Source: Paenibacillus dendritiformis
GTDB lineage: Bacteria; Bacillota; Bacilli; Paenibacillales; Paenibacillaceae
Assembly (NCBI RefSeq): GCF_945605565.1
Contig: NZ_OX216966.1
Coordinates: 4,890,001-4,954,000 of the forward strand
Length of the DNA stretch: 64,000 nucleotides
Direction: 5' to 3'
Under the pieces are notes generated by a model. The model did not search any database. It worked only from the letters and a program-made list of their open reading frames with translations, and was not told the origin of the DNA. The position numbers and the translations under genes are program-made. This document shows positions 27,110 to 35,443 of this stretch, piece after piece (positions within the stretch are counted from its first letter, which is position 1; each line of letters begins with the position of its first letter).

Positions 27110-28246
27110 ATGGAACAAATACGAATGCTGCAGCCGCTCGATTACGAGCAGGCGGTGCAACTGTCGGACAAGGTGTTCCGCAACAGCCGGCAAATCTCAA
27201 TGGAACACGGCTTCCCATACTTGTTCTCGCCCGTCTTTGCCCATTCCTACGGCGTATTTCGGGACGATAAGCTTATCGCGCATATGGGGCTCCTGCCTGC
27301 CAAGCTGCGCATCGGCACAGCCCGCCTTCCCGTTTTCTCGCTCGGTTCCGTCTGCACCGAGCCGGAAGCCCGGGGCAGCGGAGTCGCGACCGAGCTGCTC
27401 CATCGCGTCATGCGCCATGTCGACGATATGGGAGCGGCGCTGCTCTTCATCTCGGGCGGCCGTACCCTTTACCGCCGGAACCGCTGTTATTCGTTCGGCC
27501 GCTTGACAGCGTATACATTGACGGCCGAGGCGAGCCGGGACGCCGCCATTCCGAAGGCGGAAGAGGGAGCGAACGATGCTCGCCTTCGTGAGCTCTCCAG
27601 CTTCGACTGCTTCGCCTTCCATGATCTGACGCTGCAGCATACGGCTGCCTTCGACATGAGCGTATGGGATCTGGCCGGCCTGAAGGATGCCGCCGCCTAT
27701 GCGTCCTGCCGGGAGATGAAGCCGAAGCTGTACGGTCTGGAACGCGGCGGGGCGCTTACCGCGTATGCTTATGTGCTGAAGCCGAAGCCTTCCCAGACCG
27801 ATCGGCTGCCGATCGTGCTTGAATATGGCGGAGCCGACGCTCCGCAGCTCGTGCGGCTGCTGCAGAGCATTCCGGCTTATGAGCGGCTGGAGGTGGTCGT
27901 CCCTTGGCAGGACAATGCCATGCACCGCGAGCTGTCCGCCTGCCCGGCCCATGTCCGCCACAATGACGGCACGGTATATGTTCCGTCCATGGCGCGGCTC
28001 ATCCGTCTGCTTCGGGACTGGTGGCAGTCGACCGGGTCGCCTGCCGCGCGCATCGAAGCGGATGATCTCGGAGACGGCCAGGTCCGCCTTCGCTACCCGG
28101 ACGCGGAAGCAGCCGTATTGTCCGAGGAAGAGACAATACGGCTGCTGTTCGAGCCGGGGGCGGACATTCCGCTGCCGGAATCATGGCCGCGCGATCTCCG
28201 CATGACGGTGCCGCTGCCGCCGCTGACCGGCTTATATTATATCTAA
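27110..28246 (+). CDS. GNAT-family N-acetyltransferase
   Basis: 378 residues. The N-terminal GNAT domain shows the acetyl-CoA loop in LGSVCTEPEARGSGVATELL, and the chain is extended by a second half, as in larger Eis-like GNAT proteins. The acceptor is unknown. AAGGAGGAG precedes the ATG. It stands alone and runs convergently into lutC with a 24-base gap. Confidence 0.85.
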   Translation: MEQIRMLQPLDYEQAVQLSDKVFRNSRQISMEHGFPYLFSPVFAHSYGVFRDDKLIAHMGLLPAKLRIGTARLPVFSLGSVCTEPEARGSGVATELLHRVMRHVDDMGAALLFISGGRTLYRRNRCYSFGRLTAYTLTAEASRDAAIPKAEEGANDARLRELSSFDCFAFHDLTLQHTAAFDMSVWDLAGLKDAAAYASCREMKPKLYGLERGGALTAYAYVLKPKPSQTDRLPIVLEYGGADAPQLVRLLQSIPAYERLEVVVPWQDNAMHRELSACPAHVRHNDGTVYVPSMARLIRLLRDWWQSTGSPAARIEADDLGDGQVRLRYPDAEAAVLSEEETIRLLFEPGADIPLPESWPRDLRMTVPLPPLTGLYYI

Positions 28247-28270
28247 ATCCGCACCGGCGCTGCTAAGTGC

Positions 28271-29068
28271 CTAAGTGCCGTCCGATGTCAAAATGACGAC
28301 ACCCACCACACCCGGGCCGTGAACGCCGATCGTGAGATCATTCTCGATATCGGCGCTGCGGCTCGGCCCCGTTATCAGATTCAGCGAGGCCGGCAGGCCG
28401 CCTTCCCGGTTCGCCGTCCCGTTCACCCGTTCGAATGCCTCGCCCATCCGGGCCACGATCCGCTCGGCCGGCAGTATGGCGAGCAGCATGCCCGGGAGCA
28501 GGCTGACCGAGCGGCCTTGACGCCCGGCGGACCATACCGCCAGCGTGCCGGTGTTGGCGATCGCGGCCTCGGGCGCGACGATGCCGAGATGGCACCGCTC
28601 GGCGGCGCGCAGCAAGGGGCTTCGCGCCTGCCACTTCGCTCCGGCAAGCGCTCCCGCTTCGCCGGGCTCGGAGAGGCCCAATGCCTCCAGCTCGGCTTCA
28701 TTGTCCCGATCGTCCGCCCACGGAACCCCGCTCAAGCCCTGCTCCTGCAGCACCTGCGGGACGCCGTACCCTCGCAGCTCCTCCGTATCCGCATAGAGCA
28801 CGCGCTCCAGCGGGCCGCGCTGCCGGAAGCGGACGAGGATCTCTTCAATGCCCGCCGCCGCTTCCTCCTTCGGCACGATGACCGCTTCGCCGGTGAGCGC
28901 CGTCCAATTACTTACGAACAGCTGAAGGCGCTCGTCCGCGTTCAGGCTCTCCATCCGGTCCCGATATTCCCCCGGCACGCCCCGGTATAAATGGGCCGGC
29001 GCTTCCGTCAACGGCCCGGAACGGCCGAGCCGGGACGCAATCGCGGCGAGAAACGCATGACGCTCCAT
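28271..29068 (-). CDS. lutC: L-lactate utilization protein LutC (LUD domain)
   Basis: 265 residues of the LUD (DUF162) family, recognised by APEAAIANTGTLAVWS and SLLPGMLLAILPAERIV. With LutA and LutB it oxidises L-lactate to pyruvate. Its ATG overlaps the lutB stop by one base (TAATG), so translation is coupled. It is the last gene of lutABC. Confidence 0.93.
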   Translation of the reverse strand: MERHAFLAAIASRLGRSGPLTEAPAHLYRGVPGEYRDRMESLNADERLQLFVSNWTALTGEAVIVPKEEAAAGIEEILVRFRQRGPLERVLYADTEELRGYGVPQVLQEQGLSGVPWADDRDNEAELEALGLSEPGEAGALAGAKWQARSPLLRAAERCHLGIVAPEAAIANTGTLAVWSAGRQGRSVSLLPGMLLAILPAERIVARMGEAFERVNGTANREGGLPASLNLITGPSRSADIENDLTIGVHGPGVVGVVILTSDGT

Positions 29069-30540
29069 TACGAATCCCTCCCCTTCTCGCGGTCCGCCCG
29101 CGCCAATTCCGCTTGCAGCTTATCCCACCGGTCTCGGAACGACTGCTTCGGTATCGCCGGGAACGTCCGCGATGCAGTCCAGCCGCCAAGCGGGCCCGGC
29201 CCTTTGCGGATCACGCCACCGCGCACGAGCGGCTTCTGGCCGTAATAAGCGGCTTTGCCCGCCATCCGGTACCATTTCACCTGGCTGAATACTTTGCCGA
29301 ACAACTGGAACCCGAGCCGTTCGGCCTGCGGCGTATATCCTTCTTTCACTTTGCGGGCGCGCAGATGAACGAGCATGTCATGGAGCGGAATTTTGACCGG
29401 GCAGGCTTCATAACACGCCCCGCAGAGCGATGACGCGTAGGCGAGCGTCCCCGCCTCCTTCATATCCTGCTGCAGCAGCGGAGTCAGCACGGCCCCGATC
29501 GGACCGCTGTAGACCGAGCCGTACGTATGGCCGCCCACATGCCGGTAGACCGGACATACATTCAGGCAAGCCGCGCATCGGATGCAGTGCAGTACCTGCT
29601 GGAACTGCGGATCGCCGAGCTGCGCCGAGCGCCCGTTGTCGAGAATAATGATGTGCAGCTCCTCCGGGCCGTCCAGATCGCCCCGCTGCCTTGGACCGGT
29701 GATGAACGACGTATACGTCGTCAGCTTCTGTCCCGTCGCGCTGCGGGCCAGCAGGTTCAGCATCACCTCGACATCGTCGAAGGTCGGGACGAGCCGCTCC
29801 ATCCCCATGACGACGACATGCGTCTTCGGCAAGGTCGTCACCATGCGCCCATTGCCCTCGTTCGAGACGATCGTCACCGTGCCGGACTCGGCGATGCCGA
29901 AGTTGCAGCCCGAGAGCCCGATGTCCGCTTCCAGGAAAAATTGGCGCAGCTTCCGCTTGGCGAACGCGGCCAGCTCCTTCGTCTCCGGCGGAAGCGGCTT
30001 GCCGGCCTCTTTCGTGAACAGCTCGGCAATCTGGGACTTGTTCTTATGGATGGCCGGAATAATCAGATGGGAGGGCGTCTCCTTCGCCAGCTGCAAAATA
30101 TATTCGCCCAGGTCGGTCTCAATCGCGTCGATCCCCTGTTCGCGCAGCCGCTCGTTCAGATGCATTTCTTCCGACACCATCGACTTGCCCTTCGCCACCA
30201 GCTTCGCCTGCTTCTCCTTCGCGATCGCCAGGAAGACCTGCACTGCTTCGTCCCCCGTCGCGCAAAAATGAACCCGCGCGCCGCGCCGTTCCGCCTGCTC
30301 CGCGAATTGACCCAAATAATAGTCCAAATGCTCGATCGTATCCTGCCGAATCGCCTGGCCGCGGCTGCGCCACGTTTCCCAGTCGCCGAATTCTTCGGCA
30401 GCGCTCAAGCGGCCGGTTCGGAGCTTATTCGTCGTGAACGCCACGGCTTGACGCAGGAACGCGTCCTGAAGCACCGCCCTCGTCCGCTGCTTCAGGCCGC
30501 TGCCGATGCCGCCTTGAGCGGAGGATATCTCCGTACTCAT
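29068..30540 (-). CDS. lutB: L-lactate utilization iron-sulfur protein LutB
   Basis: 490 residues. An N-terminal LUD domain is followed by two 4Fe-4S ferredoxin motifs, CIRCAACLNVCPVYRH and CGACYEACPVKIPLHD, and a C-terminal LutB extension. It carries electrons within the LutABC L-lactate oxidase complex. Its start overlaps the lutA stop by four bases. Confidence 0.95.
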   Translation of the reverse strand: MSTEISSAQGGIGSGLKQRTRAVLQDAFLRQAVAFTTNKLRTGRLSAAEEFGDWETWRSRGQAIRQDTIEHLDYYLGQFAEQAERRGARVHFCATGDEAVQVFLAIAKEKQAKLVAKGKSMVSEEMHLNERLREQGIDAIETDLGEYILQLAKETPSHLIIPAIHKNKSQIAELFTKEAGKPLPPETKELAAFAKRKLRQFFLEADIGLSGCNFGIAESGTVTIVSNEGNGRMVTTLPKTHVVVMGMERLVPTFDDVEVMLNLLARSATGQKLTTYTSFITGPRQRGDLDGPEELHIIILDNGRSAQLGDPQFQQVLHCIRCAACLNVCPVYRHVGGHTYGSVYSGPIGAVLTPLLQQDMKEAGTLAYASSLCGACYEACPVKIPLHDMLVHLRARKVKEGYTPQAERLGFQLFGKVFSQVKWYRMAGKAAYYGQKPLVRGGVIRKGPGPLGGWTASRTFPAIPKQSFRDRWDKLQAELARADREKGRDS

Positions 30541-31268
30541 GCCCGCTTCACTCCTTCCTCCAGCAGTTGGGCGAGATGCATGACGCGAATCGGCTTGCCG
30601 GCCTGGTTGAGCCGGCCGCCAATGTTCATCAGGCAGCCCATATCCGTCCCGATCAGAATATCCGCTTGCGTCGATACGACATGCTCCGCCTTCTCCGTGA
30701 CCATCGCGCCGGACATCTCCGGCATCTTCACGGCGAACGTGCCGCCGAAGCCGCAGCAGTCCTCCTGATGAGGCAGATCGACGAGCTTCAGCCCCCTCAC
30801 ATGGCGCAGCAACGTCACCGGCTCGTCGCCGATGCCGAGCAGCCGCATGCCGTGGCAGGACGGATGATAAGTGGCCGTCCCTTCGTAGACGGCCCCGATA
30901 TCGGTGCGCCCCAGCACCTTCACGATGAATTGGGACAACTCATAGGTGCGCTTCGCCGCACGCTCCGCCCGGGCCAGCCATTCCGGCTCCTCCCGGAACA
31001 AATCCCCGTAATAATGGCACGCCATGCCGGCACAGGAGCCGGATGGCGTCACAATGTAGTCGCTATGCTCGAACGCCCTCAGCCATTGCCGCGCGACCTC
31101 CCGCGCGTCATCATGATAGCCGCTGTTGAACGCAGGCTGCCCGCAGCACGTCTGGAGCTGCGGGAAATCAACGTCGCAGCCGAGACGGTGCAGCAGCCGG
31201 ACCGCGCTCTCCGCCACGTCGGGAAAGCAAGTATCCGCCAGACAAGTGACAAATAAAGATACGCGCAT
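30537..31268 (-). CDS. lutA: L-lactate utilization protein LutA (CCG domains)
   Basis: 243 residues with two cysteine-rich CCG motifs (TCCGQPAF and DCCGFGGTF) plus GSCAGM and PSCHGMRL, typical of LutA and heterodisulfide-reductase-like subunits. It opens lutABC. Only about 57 bases separate its ATG from the terminator of the preceding fumarylacetoacetase-family gene. No lutP permease or lutR regulator is adjacent; instead the genes follow a pathway that should release L-lactate inside the cell. Confidence 0.95.
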   Translation of the reverse strand: MRVSLFVTCLADTCFPDVAESAVRLLHRLGCDVDFPQLQTCCGQPAFNSGYHDDAREVARQWLRAFEHSDYIVTPSGSCAGMACHYYGDLFREEPEWLARAERAAKRTYELSQFIVKVLGRTDIGAVYEGTATYHPSCHGMRLLGIGDEPVTLLRHVRGLKLVDLPHQEDCCGFGGTFAVKMPEMSGAMVTEKAEHVVSTQADILIGTDMGCLMNIGGRLNQAGKPIRVMHLAQLLEEGVKRA

Positions 31269-31325
31269 CGAAGTCCCTTCTTTCTTCTCGGATCGAATTA
31301 CCCAAATATCCGCTTCTCGCCTGCC

Positions 31326-31361
31326 TAAAAAGCGCTTGAAGGAGCTGTCCCCTTCAAGCGC
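31326..31361 (-). terminator. Terminator between the sugar operon and lutABC
   Basis: On the minus strand GCGCTTGAAGG pairs with CCTTCAAGCGC and TTTTT follows, nine bases past the hydrolase stop. It could also attenuate read-through into lutABC. Confidence 0.88.
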
Positions 31362-31369
31362 CGTCCGAT

Positions 31370-32221
31370 CTACCGTTCGGCCACCATCCGGTTCGTCAAA
31401 GCGCCGAGCTTTTCGATTTCAATCGTGACCATATCGCCGTCCTTCAAGTAGACGCGCTCGGCTTCCGGCAGACCGAACACGACCCCTTCCGGCGTGCCCG
31501 TCAAAATGAGATCGCCCGGAAGCAGGGTCATATGACGCGATATATAGCTGATGATCTGCTTGCAGTTGAAGATCATGTCCGCCGTATTCGAATGCTGGCG
31601 CGTCTCCCCATTGACGATGCATCGGATATCGAGCTGGTTCGGATCGCCCACCTCATCGGCCGTAACGAGATACGGCCCGAGCGGACTGAAGCCGTCGCAG
31701 GACTTGCCAAGCATCCATTGATGCGTGCGCATCTGCAGATCGCGAGCCGACAGGTCGTTCACGTTGCAGTAGCCGAACACATAGTCGAGCGCTTCCTCCT
31801 CCGCTACATCCTTGGCAGACTTGCCGATGACGATGACGAGTTCGGCCTCGTAATCTACCGCTTGGCTGACGCGCGGCAGCACGACATCATGGCCGTGGCC
31901 GGTCAGCGTATTATTGAATTTGTTGAACAGAATCGGAACTTCCGGAATCGGAGCATTCGTCTCCTCCGCATGCTTCCGGTAGTTCAGTCCGACACAGATG
32001 ATCTTTTGCGGGTCCGTGACGCAAGGCCCGCAGGTCAGATCCTTCTCATCGAGAACATCGTCCGCGCCGGCGGCGTAAGCCTCGACCTCCCGCAGGACGT
32101 CCCGGCCTCCCGAGATAACCTCGCTGATCGTATATTTGCCGCTGATGTCGACGATGCCCCGATCCGTCTTGACGCCCGCGCGCAGCCGTTGATCGTGATC
32201 ATAGAACGTGATAAATTTCAC
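31370..32221 (-). CDS. Fumarylacetoacetase-family hydrolase (candidate 2,4-diketo-3-deoxyaldonate hydrolase)
   Basis: 283 residues of the FAH superfamily. Metal ligands and catalytic residues appear in VDYEAELVIVIGKSAKD, with VGLNYRKHAEE upstream and LTGTPEGVVFG downstream. Known members cleave 2,4-diketo-3-deoxy-L-fuconate or -rhamnonate into pyruvate and L-lactate. Neighbouring SDR, mutarotase and dehydratase genes, and lutABC next door, support that role by inference. GTG at 32221 has GGAGG eight bases upstream; a second GTG six codons earlier is possible. Confidence 0.85.
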   Translation of the reverse strand: MKFITFYDHDQRLRAGVKTDRGIVDISGKYTISEVISGGRDVLREVEAYAAGADDVLDEKDLTCGPCVTDPQKIICVGLNYRKHAEETNAPIPEVPILFNKFNNTLTGHGHDVVLPRVSQAVDYEAELVIVIGKSAKDVAEEEALDYVFGYCNVNDLSARDLQMRTHQWMLGKSCDGFSPLGPYLVTADEVGDPNQLDIRCIVNGETRQHSNTADMIFNCKQIISYISRHMTLLPGDLILTGTPEGVVFGLPEAERVYLKDGDMVTIEIEKLGALTNRMVAER

Positions 32222-32299
32222 CGTAATTTCCTCCCTCACTGGATATAATGGGCACTAGACAGGCAGAGTCCGGCGGTGCCGGGTCCGCGTCTGCGCGGA

Positions 32300-33073
32300 T
32301 TACGCATTTTTGCCGAAGACCACGCCGCCGTCCACGTACAACGGGGAGCCCATAATAAATTTGGCTTCGTCCGAAGCCAGGAACAGCGCCGCTTCCGCCA
32401 CATCCTCAGGCATGCCGAGTTCGCCGCTCAGCTGCCGTGTCTTGATGGAAGCAATCGCTTGCTCCGGATCATCATAAGAATTGCGCAGATACTGCTCGAC
32501 GAACGGGGTGTAGATCGTTCCCGGCAGAAGCGCATTCACCCGAATATTGTACGGGGCGTAATCCACCTGCATCGATTTGGTCAAGGACAATACCGCGCCC
32601 TTCGTTGCCGCGTAGGATGCGCGGTTCGCCAGCCCCATCTCGGCGATGCAGGAGGACATGTTGATAATCGCGCCGCTCTGCTGCTCGATCATATACGGAA
32701 TGACATATTTGCTCGGCAGGAAGACGCCGCGGATATTAATCGCAATGACGCGATCCCATGCCTCGGGTTCGATCTCATGCAGCCTTCCTACGCCGCTGAC
32801 CCCCGCATTGTTGAACAGAACATCAATGCGCCCATACTGCCGCATCACCGTATCGGCTATGGCCTGAGCTTCCTCCGGAACGGTGACGTCCACCTGCACG
32901 AACGAAGCGGCTCCGCCCTGTTCCGTGATCAGCTTCACGGTCTCCTGGCCTGCATCCGGCTGGATGTCGGCTACGACGACCACCGCTCCCTCGCTCGCGA
33001 AGCGCAGCGCCGAGCTGCGGCCAATGCCGGAGCCCGCGCCTGTAATGATGCATACTTTCCCTTGTAAACGCAT
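32300..33073 (-). CDS. Short-chain dehydrogenase/reductase (candidate 2-keto-3-deoxyaldonate 4-dehydrogenase)
   Basis: 257 residues of classical SDR type: TGAGSGIG for NAD(P), NNAG, and the catalytic YAATK. It is the seventh gene of the leftward operon, next to the FAH-family hydrolase. In the L-fucose/L-rhamnose oxidative routes an SDR performs the oxidation just before that hydrolase, so this is the best candidate for that step. That role is inferred from position only; the sequence alone says NAD(P)-dependent dehydrogenase. Confidence 0.85.
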   Translation of the reverse strand: MRLQGKVCIITGAGSGIGRSSALRFASEGAVVVVADIQPDAGQETVKLITEQGGAASFVQVDVTVPEEAQAIADTVMRQYGRIDVLFNNAGVSGVGRLHEIEPEAWDRVIAINIRGVFLPSKYVIPYMIEQQSGAIINMSSCIAEMGLANRASYAATKGAVLSLTKSMQVDYAPYNIRVNALLPGTIYTPFVEQYLRNSYDDPEQAIASIKTRQLSGELGMPEDVAEAALFLASDEAKFIMGSPLYVDGGVVFGKNA

Positions 33074-33184
33074 GCCGATGACCCCTTCCCTCGATATCCA
33101 TTTTTCATCATTCCATTTTCAGAAAAGAAAAGCGTTCATGATGGAAGCCTTTACAACGATAATCGGCCAAAGCTGTACATACAA

Positions 33185-33212
33185 GGGAACAGGCCTGTGA
33201 CGGCCCGTTCCC
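33185..33212. other. Hairpin in the rbsD-SDR gap
   Basis: GGGAAC-GGCC pairs with GGCC-GTTCCC around TGTGAC. The 192-base gap has no gene. No T-run follows on the minus strand, so it may slow but not end transcription, or serve mRNA processing. Confidence 0.4.
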
Positions 33213-33265
33213 ACATCCTGCGATGCAGCTGTGGAGGCCGGCGCAAACCCGGCCTCTCCTGCCAA

Positions 33266-33652
33266 TCATCCGGATACGATAATCAGATTCGCATACGGGG
33301 TCGTATCCCCTGTCCGGATGATCGCTCTCGATTCCGTGCACAGCTGCTTGAACTGGACGTGCGGCAGCACCTTCCAACGCACATCCGGCATCAACTGCTT
33401 CAACAGGGCGACCCGCTCCGGACTGAAGGCTTGCATTTCCTCGGTAATGATAATGCAATCGATCACGAATTCGCCGGCGATGGCCCGCAGCGCGTCCGTG
33501 ACGGCCGGCAGATCATCGGTCAGGGCCAGATCGACCCGCTCTACTCCGAGCGGTACCGGGAATCCGCGATCGCAGATCGTCAGCATATCGGTATGTCCCG
33601 TCTCGGCCAGGATACGGTTCAGTTGGGGATGAAGCACTCCGCCTTTTTTCAT
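33266..33652 (-). CDS. RbsD/FucU-family sugar mutarotase
   Basis: 128 residues. The RbsD/FucU signature is present: KKGGVLHPQLNRILAETGHT, ICDRGFPVP, and RTGDTTPYANLIIVSG at the C-terminus. These enzymes interconvert anomers of ribose or fucose. The C-terminus resembles RbsD more than FucU. No ribose transporter or kinase is near, so a role in presenting the pathway sugar to its dehydrogenase is more likely than ribose import. Its start overlaps the DUF4177 gene by four bases. Confidence 0.85.
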   Translation of the reverse strand: MKKGGVLHPQLNRILAETGHTDMLTICDRGFPVPLGVERVDLALTDDLPAVTDALRAIAGEFVIDCIIITEEMQAFSPERVALLKQLMPDVRWKVLPHVQFKQLCTESRAIIRTGDTTPYANLIIVSG

Positions 33653-33873
33653 GAGTCCTCCCCCTCCCGGCCGCGAGCTTCCGCCATCCGAGCCACTTCT
33701 TCGCGTTGGTCCAGCGTAATGAGTTCCCGGAACGTCGGGCCCGGCCGCTTGAGGTACATCTGCTCGATGCCGTCGACCACCGTAACGGCGACCAGTTCCC
33801 AGCCGGATTGGCCCAGCTCGTTCAATGCGGCCGCATTATACTCGATTCGATACTCCCACGTGACAAGACTCAT
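33649..33873 (-). CDS. Small DUF4177-like protein
   Basis: 74 residues. WEYRIEYNAAALNELGQSGWELVAV resembles DUF4177, a small fold with a conserved GWELV. Function unknown. GGGAGG lies seven bases before the ATG at 33873. It overlaps both neighbours by four bases (ATGA at each junction), so it is translationally coupled between a cyclase-family hydrolase and a mutarotase. Coupling that tight suggests a role in the same pathway, perhaps as an accessory subunit. Confidence 0.7.
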   Translation of the reverse strand: MSLVTWEYRIEYNAAALNELGQSGWELVAVTVVDGIEQMYLKRPGPTFRELITLDQREEVARMAEARGREGEDS

Positions 33874-34541
33874 GGACGAGCCTCCCACTGGATCGCCACG
33901 ATCCGCGCAGGCGCTCCGCTCGAATCCCGTATTTTGAGCGGCATCGCCATCACATGCCAGTCGCCCTCCCGAAGCGCGGGATCATCGAGCTGCAGCCCTT
34001 CGGCGACCCACATATCCGCGCCGAGTACGATGCGGTGCGTCTCCTCGTTCTCTTCGCCCGTGCCGCCGATGCTGAAATGATCGATACCAACCGCCTTCAC
34101 GCCGCACGCGGCCAAGTAACGGGCGCCCTCATTGGACAGATACGGAGATTCATAGATCCATTCCTTGGTCCAGCCCCGCTTCTCGCCCCAGCCGGTATAC
34201 AGCAGCGCGACCGCGTCGCTGTTCAGTTGTTCGGCGTACGGCTCCAGATCCGATCGTCCAATCGGGTAACCCTTGCCCCGATCCTGCAGCGGGATGAAGA
34301 CCATCCGCCCTTGAAAGGCGTCTACCGGGAATTGATCCAAAGTCTTGCTATACTCGCCCAAATGCGCCGGCGCATCCATATGCGTACCGGTGTGCAGGTT
34401 CATCGTCACCTGCTCAAGCTTCCAGCCGTCGCGCGGCCCGACGCAGATATAGTCCATTTTGGGCGGCTCGAAATCCGGCAGCACCGGGCACAAATGGTAT
34501 AGCTCCTGAGAGAGATCCACCATCCGGGTGATGTTAAGCAT
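33870..34541 (-). CDS. Cyclase-family metal-dependent hydrolase (KynB-like), candidate sugar lactonase
   Basis: 223 residues of the cyclase/kynurenine formamidase family, with the metal motif HTGTHMDAPAHLG and a later GIDHFSIGG. Members hydrolyse amides or cyclic esters with Mn or Zn. No tryptophan-degradation gene is near. In this operon it sits between an SDR and a mutarotase, where an aldonolactone hydrolase would be needed; that function is inference. The start at 34541 has GGTGAGG upstream; a GTG three codons earlier is possible. Confidence 0.82.
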   Translation of the reverse strand: MLNITRMVDLSQELYHLCPVLPDFEPPKMDYICVGPRDGWKLEQVTMNLHTGTHMDAPAHLGEYSKTLDQFPVDAFQGRMVFIPLQDRGKGYPIGRSDLEPYAEQLNSDAVALLYTGWGEKRGWTKEWIYESPYLSNEGARYLAACGVKAVGIDHFSIGGTGEENEETHRIVLGADMWVAEGLQLDDPALREGDWHVMAMPLKIRDSSGAPARIVAIQWEARP

Positions 34542-34550
34542 TCGCCTCAC

Positions 34551-35345
34551 CTACCGTTCCATATGATCGTCCGGCTGCGCCGCCTTTACCGTCAAGCCGC
34601 CGTCTACCATCAGCAAATGACCATTGACCTGCATCGCTTCCTCGGATGCGAGGAAGACGACCGCATCGCCAATCTGGCGCGCGGTGCCAAGCCGCTTCAT
34701 CGGGTTGGCCTGCTCTTCCTTCTCCCGCATGCCTGGAGCAGCCAGGAACTCCGTGCACATATCGGTATCGACCGTGCTCGGGCCGACCGCATTTACGTTG
34801 ATATTGAATTTGCCGAGCTCGATCGCCATCCCCTTCGTGAGCATATGCGCAGCCGCCTTGGACGACTGGTAATGCGGAATGACCGGACTGGTCACCATCA
34901 GGCTGGCCGTCGACAGCACGTTGACGATTTTGCCGAAGCGGTTGTCGATCATATGCTTCGCTGCCCGCTGCGAGCACATAAAGATAGACTTGACGTTTGT
35001 ATTATAAGTGCGATCCCATGTCTCTTCCGTCACTTGCATGAACGGCTCGAACGGGGCGATGCCCGCATTGTTCACCAGTACGTCGACAGGGCCCAGCTTC
35101 GCCTCGACTTCGTCGAACATGCGGTTCACTTCCTCCTTGCTGCCGACATCCGCCTGCACGACAATCGCCTTGCGCCCAAGCTGCTCCACCTGCTGCTGCA
35201 CCTTGACCGCCTTGTCGTAAGAAGCCTCCGACATATAGTTGATTGCGATATCCGCTCCTTCCTCCGCCAGGCGGATGACGATAGCTTCGCCGATGCCGCG
35301 GCTGCCTCCTGTCACCAGTGCGATTCGTCCTGTTAAACGACCCAT
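34551..35345 (-). CDS. Short-chain dehydrogenase/reductase (candidate sugar 1-dehydrogenase)
   Basis: 264 residues, classical SDR: TGGSRGIGEAI, NNAGIAPFEP, catalytic serine region NVLSTAS and YQSSK. It most resembles glucose-1-dehydrogenase-like and fucose dehydrogenase-like SDRs. In the operon it precedes the cyclase-family hydrolase by nine bases. It is the likely enzyme that oxidises the free sugar to a lactone, by analogy with L-fucose dehydrogenase. The substrate cannot be read from the sequence. Confidence 0.85.
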   Translation of the reverse strand: MGRLTGRIALVTGGSRGIGEAIVIRLAEEGADIAINYMSEASYDKAVKVQQQVEQLGRKAIVVQADVGSKEEVNRMFDEVEAKLGPVDVLVNNAGIAPFEPFMQVTEETWDRTYNTNVKSIFMCSQRAAKHMIDNRFGKIVNVLSTASLMVTSPVIPHYQSSKAAAHMLTKGMAIELGKFNINVNAVGPSTVDTDMCTEFLAAPGMREKEEQANPMKRLGTARQIGDAVVFLASEEAMQVNGHLLMVDGGLTVKAAQPDDHMER

Positions 35346-35443
35346 GTTGACACGTCCTTTCTCTTGTTCCCCATGTAAAATAAGTTCCTGTCCCTTCAGG
35401 CGGCCCGCAGCCGTTCAGCTTGCCGGCCGGTTGCTGCCATTCC

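Noticed and set aside
33266..33652. Ribose-uptake rbsD
   Set aside because: No ribokinase or ribose ABC genes accompany it, and it is translationally coupled within the oxidative sugar operon.
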